Source: Apium graveolens
Taxonomy: Eukaryota > Streptophyta > Magnoliopsida > Apiales > Apiaceae
Direction: 5' to 3'
Length of the DNA: 64,000 nucleotides
Assembly (NCBI RefSeq): GCF_009905375.1
Contig: NC_133655.1
Span: 171,243,141-171,307,140, forward strand
Shown here: positions 57,188 to 64,000 of the stretch, in pieces
How the letters are laid out: every line of letters begins with the position of its first letter
Position numbering within the stretch: position 1 is the stretch's first letter
Translations under genes and position numbers: made by a program
The notes under the pieces: model-generated
What the model was told of the DNA's origin: nothing
What the model saw: only the letters and a program-made list of their open reading frames with translations
The model's database searches: none

Positions 57188-58225
57188 TGTTGTGTATATG
57201 TTGTGTACTTGATGATTACATGAACAAAACATCTTGGTAGATTTTACTTAGTGAAATTATGTAGCACTCGATGGATAAGGTTTATAGTCCCGACGGATGA
57301 CTCAATATAGTCCCGACGGACGATGACTTATTATCCATCGAGTGAGCAGCTTATGTAACAATAAGTCTGTAGCACATTTCTGCATACACATTGTTTGGAA
57401 TATGTAGTAGTATTTGAGTCATATTGACCTTAGTTAGATATGCAGAATAGGTTGATTAATTGTACATCGATGATGTCTTGTAATTCTGTATAAGTGAAAT
57501 GAAGTTAAGTGCCTGATTGCTACCCGACGGATGAACAAACAATGAATTCGACAGATGATCAACAACCCGACGGATGATCAATATCTCGACGGATGATCAT
57601 GAACCCGACGGATAAAGAATTCAAATATCTGTTGACAGTGACAACACAGTCACATGCGTCAAGTGGATGCAAATGGAATGTGGTAGCCTATTTAACTGGG
57701 TTTTTGAGAACAAAGAAGCATTGCCATTTCCATGCTATTATGAAGATATTCAAAGATGCTGGAATAAAGTAATGAAGTAGCATTGTAATAGACTAGATAG
57801 TTTTTGTTTTATTATCCTGTCTCATTACTTTATAATCTTGGTGATATATATAAATCAAGAAGTAGAGACTAGGGAATTATCTGAGATAGAAGCAGAGAAA
57901 CATTTGTAAGCAGAATTCTTAGTATTTCTCTGCATTCTTAGTTGTTCAATATTTGTAAGCAGCTGTGAACATTTTGCACACAGAATTCTCTCGATATATA
58001 TTATATATCTCTGGTGGAATCATTCAAATCCACCAGAAAGTTCTTAAAGACTCCTGTTTTTAATTACTTGTGTTTTGATTCATTTAAGTAACTATTCCGC
58101 ATTGTGCTAATCAATTCACACTTATATATATATTCGAGTTAGAATACTTTTAATCAAGAAAAAATTTCAAGAATTCCATTTAACCCCTCTTCTGTAATTC
58201 TTGTTATATTGTTAAGGGACTAACA
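57188..58225 (+). repeat. 5' LTR of Copia-2
   Basis: It starts tgttgtgtatatg exactly where the Athila-2 coding similarity ends, and ends gggactaaca, before the primer site. Seven copies of a cgacggatga-like motif occur at about 57288-57330 and 57532-57612. A perfect 14-base inverted repeat (57265-57278 with 57331-57344) frames the first group. Confidence 0.85.
57845..57855 (+). promoter_or_regulatory. Likely TATA box in the Copia-2 LTR
   Basis: The string tatatataaat lies about 230 bases downstream of the motif cluster and 380 bases before the LTR end. This is a plausible U3/R border. Confidence 0.5.
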
Positions 58226-58245
58226 ATTGGTGTTAGAGCAAGCTC
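58226..58245 (+). other. Primer binding site of Copia-2 (variant)
   Basis: The core tggtgttagagc follows the LTR. It departs from the usual tggtatcagagc at two positions, which suggests decay or a variant primer. Confidence 0.75.
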
Positions 58246-58286
58246 TTAACTTACAAAGAGTTTAAAGATCAAAACAATACAGCAAG

Positions 58287-59516
58287 ATGAATAAGAAGGA
58301 TGTTGGAGTCAAGATCCCTTTTCTGGATAAAGATAATTACCATCATTGGAAGGTAAAGATGCATCTTCATTTGCTTTCTCAAGATGAGGCCTATGTGGAC
58401 TGCATAGAAAGAGGCCCTCATGTTCCAATGAGAGCTACAACAGGAAACGAGCCATCAGTCCCCAAGCCAAGGCATGAATGGTCTGATCCTGACATTGAAC
58501 AAGTCAGGAAGGATAAAAAGGCCATGAATATCCTGTTTAATGGAGTTGATGGAGATATGTTTGACAACATTATCAACTACAAAACTGACAAGGATGTTTA
58601 GGATACAATACAGATCATCTGTGATGGCACTGAGCAAGTTAGAGAAAACAAGATGCAACTCCCGATTCAGCAATATGAGCATTTTCATAATGAAGAAAGT
58701 GAGTCTCTCACTGACATTTTTAGTAGGTTTCAAAAACTACTAAATGCTCTAAAGTTGCATGGAAGTGTCTATCCGACAAAAGACTCCAATCTGAAATTCC
58801 TTAGATCTCTTCCAAAGGAATGAAAATCAATGACAGTCTCATTAAGAAACTCACAAGATTATAAGGAGTTTACTTTGGAGAGACTGTATGGCATCCTGAA
58901 AACTTATGAGCTTGAAATAGAGCAAGATGAGAGGATGGAGAGAGGAAAGAAGAAAGGAGGATCCATTGCACTAGTTGCTATGTTGGAAAAAGAGAAGGAA
59001 GTGAAGATGGAAGCTGTTGAGTCAACTTTAAGGGTCTGTGAAAGCAAGGGCAAGGGGCTTGCAGCTGAAAATGAAGATTCTTTGAGCCAAGATGACATGG
59101 AGGACATTGATGAACACCTAGCATTTCTTTCCAGGAGATTTTCCAAGCTCAAGTTCAAGAAGAACTTTGGAGCAGCCAAGCCAAATAGAAACATGGTGGA
59201 TAAATCAAAATTTAAATGTTTCAAATATGGCTTGGCAGGGCACTTTGCCAGTGAGTGTAGGAAGTCATATTCCAGTAAGAAAAAGTTTGCGCCTGTGGAT
59301 TATAAGCAAAAATACTTTGAGCTGCTCAAACAAAAGGAAAGGGCTTTCATAACACAAGAAAATGTATGGGCAGCAGATGGTCTGGATGAAGATGTGAGCT
59401 ATGTTAATCTAGCCCTAATGGCCAAGTCTGATGAGACAGAAATAAGTTCTTCAAGTAATCAGGTAATTACTACAAACCTTGCACATTATCTAAAGCTGAG
59501 TGTAATGATGCCATAA
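58287..59516 (+). pseudogene. gag: Copia-2 gag, first part, broken
   Basis: It starts MNKKDVGVKIPFLDKDNYHH, the typical copia gag start. The same frame continues past stops at 58599-58601 and 58821-58823 through FHNEESESLTDIFSRFQ and LERLYGILKTYELEIEQ to the first zinc knuckle, CFKYGLAGHFASEC (59217-59258). There the second Cys is Tyr. A frameshift near 59510 ends this frame. Confidence 0.86.
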
Positions 59517-59521
59517 ATGAC

Positions 59522-60679
59522 ATGTCTACAGAGTTATATCATTTATGTGTTACACTTAAGTCTCTTACTAAAGAAAATGCTAAAATCAAAGAAAATAATT
59601 TGTTTTTGAGTGAGAGAAATAATGTGCTTGAGTCTCAGTTCATTGATTTTGAAAAGTTAAGAATTGAGTGTAAGATTGCCAAGGAGGAATTAACTGAGTC
59701 CTTGAAGAAAGAAGTAATTTTAAAGAAGCAGCTCGAGCATGAACAAGAGGTGATTAAGGCATGGAAAACATCCAGGGATGTCCATGCTCAAATCACCAAA
59801 GTTCAAAGAATTGAGTCTTTCTGTGATGCAGCCTGAAAAAAGAACAAAGAGAAACTAGAACCAAATTTGGTAGATGGAGTGCTAACAGATGTAGACTCGA
59901 CAGATGATGAGGATTATCCGTCGGATAACAAAAAGGGTTATCCGTTGAATGATGAAAATCCTCATCCGTCAGCTGTGAGCAAGCCTATCAGTAAAGCCAA
60001 ACTTGTTAAGCTGAATGAGAAGTATGGGTCTGTTTCCAAGAACTTTGTTTCAGGAGAATCGAGTCAAGTTAAGAAAGGAAAAAAGGCTAATGTTGGTCAC
60101 ATGACTGTCAAACAGTTAAGTGACAGACTTGAAAAGATTGAGGTAAAAACATAGGCTAAAAAGAAAAATAATAGAAATGGTAAAGTAGGGATTACCAAAC
60201 ATAATAACTACACACCTGATAAATATGGTCCTAGAAAAATCTGTGTCAAGTGTAGCCGTGTAAGTCATTTGTCTGTTAATTGCAAATCTGCCATGCCTAC
60301 TTCCATGTCTGTGCCACCTCACTTTCCTAACATGAATGCCATGCCTCCCATGCCTATGAATGCTATGTCTACACAGAATATGAATGCACATTGTGCTAAC
60401 ATGCCATTTGCACCTAATCCCTATTATGCTGCATTTAGTATGCCACAAATACCATTTAGCATGCCTTACTGGAATAACATGTTTACTAATAGCATGCCAT
60501 TCCCTGTCGATTATAATATGCATGATAATTCTGTTGCAATGAATGGTTTCAAAGGCCCAACTCAAATGACCAAGGATGAATCTGATATCCCCAAGTCAAA
60601 TGAGATAAAGCCTAAGAAACAGAAAAAGAAAGCTAACACGGCAGGACCCAAGGAAACTTGGGTACCAAAATCAACTTGA
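59522..60679 (+). pseudogene. gag: Copia-2 gag, second part with coiled coil and second zinc knuckle
   Basis: A long heptad-rich helix (ENAKIKENNLFLSERNNVLE onward) is followed, across a stop at 59834-59836, by an acidic region (DSTDDEDYPSDNKKG). After another stop at 60152-60154 comes a complete CCHC knuckle, CVKCSRVSHLSVNC (60241-60282). A Met/Pro/Asn-rich stretch with repeated MNAM/PMP motifs (60290-60540) leads to the basic end (KKQKKKANTAG). The second knuckle keeps all four zinc ligands. Confidence 0.82.
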
Positions 60680-60693
60680 TTTGATTTTGATGT

Positions 60694-61482
60694 GTGCAGG
60701 GAAACACAAAGAATCTTTGGTACTTAGATAGTGGTTGTTCAAGACACATGACTGGTGATTCTATCCTGCTCACAGAGTTTAAGGAGAGAGCTGGCCCAAG
60801 TATTACTTTTGGAGATGACAACAAGGGTTATACTGTGGGATATGGCTTGATTTCAAAGGAGAATGTCATCATTGAGGAGGTTGCCTTAGTGGATGGTCTC
60901 AAACACAATTTGTTGAGTATCAGCCAGCTTTGTGATAAAAGCAATTCAGAAACCTTCAACTCAGAAGCCTGTGTTGTGACTAATAAAAGGAGCAACAAAG
61001 TGGTTCTCACTGGCGTGAGAAAAGGAAATGTGTACCTAGCTGATTTCAACTCATCTAATACAGAATCTGTTACTTGTCTTCTCAGTAAAGCAAGTCAGGA
61101 TGAAAGTTGGCTATGGCACAAGAAGCTATCCCATTTAAACTTCAAGGCCATGAATGAGCTAGTAAAGAAAGAACTGGTTAGAGGCATTCCTCTAGTGGAG
61201 TTTTCTAAGGATGGACTATGTGATGCCTGCCAAAAAGGGAAGCAGATTAAAGCATCATTCAGGAAGAAACTAGATTCAACAATTGAAGAACCTTTGCAAC
61301 TGCTACACATGGATTTGTTTGGACCAGTCAGTGTGTTGTCTATCTCAAGAAAAAAATTTTGCCTAGTTATTGTAGATGATTTCTCAAAGTTCTCTTGGAC
61401 ATATTTCCTAAAGTCTAAAGATGAGGCTAGTGAAATCATCATCAATCGCATAAGGCAAGTCAATAATCATCCAGATTTCAAG
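60694..61482 (+). pseudogene. pol: Copia-2 protease and start of integrase, truncated
   Basis: Protease active site LDSGCSRHMTG near 60724-60756, then FGDDNKGYTVGYG. The pre-integrase zinc region follows (LWHKKLSHLNFKAMNELV, CDACQKGKQ), then the integrase start with HMDLFGP (first catalytic Asp) and VDDFSKFSW. Coding similarity stops at 61482, where an LTR is inserted; the last codons up to the stop at 61515 belong to that LTR. It is in a different frame from gag. Confidence 0.88.
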
Positions 61483-64000
61483 TGTGATGCCCTCAATCTC
61501 GGGGTTAGGAAATGAGGACTCACACACCTTTAATCTAGTAATTAAATAAGCATAAACCCCGATTAAGTACTAACAGGATCAATAGGATAAAGTATGAGAC
61601 AAGATTACCACTACCAATCATAAAATATAACTTACAAACCTAAAATATTATTAAATAAACAATATCGATTCCGGCTGGGAACCGACATATAACCCATTGT
61701 ATCTTTAAACACTTCCTTCTAGGAGCGAGCTCACTCATAAATACCACTACCTGCTCTGGCAACCGGAAGCCCTCAACACGGTAGGGACCACCAGGTACGC
61801 TCTTACGAGCAGTGCGCCTAAGCCTGTCCATCTTCTTTCTTAACTGCCATGGTTAGATTAAAACAAAACATATGAGTATAAAACTCAGCAAGTAACTATA
61901 TAGCAGTTCTACACTATCAATTCACAATATGCTTTACCAAACTCAGGGCATTCTACTTTATTTGATCTAGGTGGCAGATTTCCAGCTTTTGGGTTAAAGA
62001 AAGGTTTTTTTTTTGAAGGATAATGTGGGGCTTTCAAGGAACAAGGCTCAAAGCAGGACGAAAGCCGACATTCATCACAAATCATTAAAGGATCAGAATA
62101 GATCTTTCAAAAGATGAAAGCAACAGTATTTCAATATATGGAATCAATCATATGAACAACAAATTCAAGAATCAGGGTTCTCGAGCTTTAAGATTCACAT
62201 TGACATAATCAATTTTTTTCAAAACAATATAAACCATTTTCTTTTTCAAGAATCAATTTACTGAACAGAAAGTTTCAGTTCCCTTTTAAATAATCATTTA
62301 GAACCCTTGATTGGATCACTTTATCTTTCCATTTCTTTATATTCGGGTGATCAGCTGGTGCCGACCTCCATTCTGGTCTTTAAGGTACCAATCAACATAA
62401 TTTCAGCCTTGAGTTGGACTAGCCCCGCTAGCCTCTTACCATGACTGGACTAGTCACACTAGCCTCTTACGTCCCAATCCAATCCATCAGGAATTCATTT
62501 GGAAAACCTTGAGTTGGAAAAACAAATAGGTTTTCTAAAATTCATTTTATCATTACCAAGAATTTGAAATCATTCGGACTCTTTCAAGTCGAAACTCATT
62601 CTTAATTCAGATTTCAAGGAAACAAAGTTCAGAGAGTGATTCAAAGATAAACAAGGAACAATGCATAAGGATTCTGTATCAGGGATAACAAAGTATTTAA
62701 GTTAGAAGGATCAACATCTGTTTAGGGATCAATAGGGTGATCAGGAAAACAAGGTATCATTAAACAGGGTTAAAATGGATAATCAGAGGGTTCAATACAA
62801 TTCATGGCTTAATAACTTGAACAGAAAGGACAGATTATCAAAGGGTTGAATCATTAAGCTTATCAATAACAGTTTATCAAGAACAAAGGCAGGGTATCTC
62901 AAATCAATATCAGGGTTTCATAATTAAACAGTTCAATACTCTACATGGTATGAACAACATTTTCTTTATAATCATTTACACAAGTAATCAGAGTTACTTG
63001 CCTGAATTTGCTTTCCTGAAGGTTGAACTACTGCCACCTAGTATATCCTTTCCTTTCCTAGCCTGAATGCCCTCACGCTCTGAATCTACAATAAGAATCA
63101 AAATCTCAATCAGTTTCTCAACTCTCGTTCCCGGAACGATCACTCAATACGATAACTCGATTATATCCTTGACTCGAGTATACGATTATAGCTTATACAC
63201 ATAAGCACATAGCACATAACACATAGCATATCCCTTTCTCGTAACTTTTATATCCTTATATACTTAACAATCAAAGCGTACTTGCTTAACCTTAGCTATT
63301 TCTCAAATCACACTAATATAACTCTTTTATGACCATAGCTATCACTTATAGCTCATAATAACATACGATTTAATTTTCTTTTTCTTTTATTCCCTAATTC
63401 GAACCATACATACAAAACACAACCAAGTATATTCAATTTCAATCTCAAACACAACTAATGCAAATCACAAGAGTCATTTACGCACTTAAACTTCATCCTT
63501 TTTAATCAAAAATCCGAATCACAAACACATTAAGAATCAAAATCAACACCTTCTTTTAATCATCAAAATTCGAACATAAACACCACCCCAATCTTTGTCA
63601 TGCAATCAAGTTCTCACTAGCCATTAAGATAATTGACATAAACCAACTTAATTCCTCTTTTTACTCCTAAGACCCATTCAGGTTTTTCCATAAATCAAAC
63701 ATGCAAGGATCAATTTTGACATCCCACTTGTTTTAATCCTTTACTAAGTCATTCCATTCATTTAAACACTAAACCATGCATTACCTAGTGACTTCAACTT
63801 TAATTAATCCATTCAATCAACATGCTTCCACTTAATCATCAAATTAACCTTTTTTTAATCTCATTTTCCATTCGGCAAGACCCAAATTCACAACTCAAGG
63901 ACTAAACATTGACATGCACTACTTGATTTTCTCTAAAACTAACATGCAATCACTTTTATGCTAAATAATCTTAGCGTTCACTAAGATCAACTCATCAAAT
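61483..64000 (-). mobile_element. Terminal part of a LARD/gypsy-type LTR, minus strand, cut by window end
   Basis: The boundary sequence tgtgatgccctcaatctcgg begins where the Copia-2 integrase ends. It resembles the reverse complement of the end of the LARD LTR (tgtaacgccccaaatccggg). Further in, tagcctcttac motifs recall the reverse complement of the LARD LTR. So this is most likely the 3' end of an LTR on the minus strand, at least 2.5 kb long. No coding content is visible. The other target copy is outside the window. Confidence 0.7.

Larger units (their letters stand above)
57188..61482 (+). mobile_element. Copia-2: Ty1/copia element, 5' part, truncated by a later insertion
   Basis: It has a 5' LTR (57188-58225), a primer site, gag with two zinc knuckles, protease, and the start of integrase. 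It is inserted into Athila-2; the left flank is taagt. At 61483 the integrase frame is cut by another LTR. The rest of the element would lie beyond the window. The layout and gag resemble SIRE-type copia elements. Confidence 0.88.

Overview
This is nuclear DNA of a flowering plant, almost certainly a eudicot. It is AT-rich, and one compact single-exon plant gene sits in a sea of nested LTR retrotransposons, a Helitron-like element and tandem repeats. I see no prokaryotic, organellar or rRNA/tRNA features. The species cannot be fixed from the sequence; an asterid is only a guess.

Region 1 (1-22410) is one Ty1/copia element of SIRE/Maximus type, here called Copia-1. Its 5' LTR lacks about 78 bases because the window starts inside it. 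It has a tRNA-iMet type primer site, a gag-pol frame ending at 5776 that is broken by many stops and frameshifts, a repeat-rich spacer, and a very long second coding region (ORF2, from 6791) with its own TATA box. A second, non-coding element (LARD type, LTRs of about 3.96 kb) is inserted in the last part of ORF2 at 11449-20833, with a perfect 5-base target duplication (tgata). ORF2 and the Copia-1 3' LTR resume after it.

Region 2 (22411-27450) is low-copy DNA. It holds a MITE-like repeat and the only intact host gene, a DRT100-like secreted leucine-rich-repeat protein (24528-25619).

Region 3 (27451-40301) fits a 12.85 kb Helitron on the minus strand: a 5' TC end, a 3' hairpin followed by CTAG, and insertion between A and T. 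Inside it are six tandem repeats of about 676 bases. Each carries a first exon resembling Helitron-associated replication protein A (RPA1/OB-fold) plus a long inverted repeat. Other exon-like fragments are present.

Region 4 (40302-47544) holds a 1.68 kb block present twice (40429-42107 and 45739-47417) at about 99% identity. It is part of a tandem duplication that also copied the start of a Ty3/gypsy LTR.

Region 5 (47545-57187) contains two Athila-like Ty3/gypsy copies lying tail to tail. Athila-1 (plus strand) has lost everything between its 5' LTR and the integrase, but keeps integrase and a 3' ORF with its own TATA box. Athila-2 (minus strand) keeps one LTR, a protease and a chimeric tail. 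Their LTR ends meet in a 44-base palindrome.

Region 6 (57188-64000) is a second copia element (Copia-2), inserted in Athila-2 and interrupted in its integrase at 61483 by the terminal part of a LARD/gypsy-type LTR on the minus strand that runs off the window.

The most interesting signals are the tandemly amplified RPA exon array in the Helitron, the internal promoters before the extra 3' ORFs of two unrelated retrotransposon families, the short motifs shared between LTRs and internal regions, and the duplication history around 40-48 kb.
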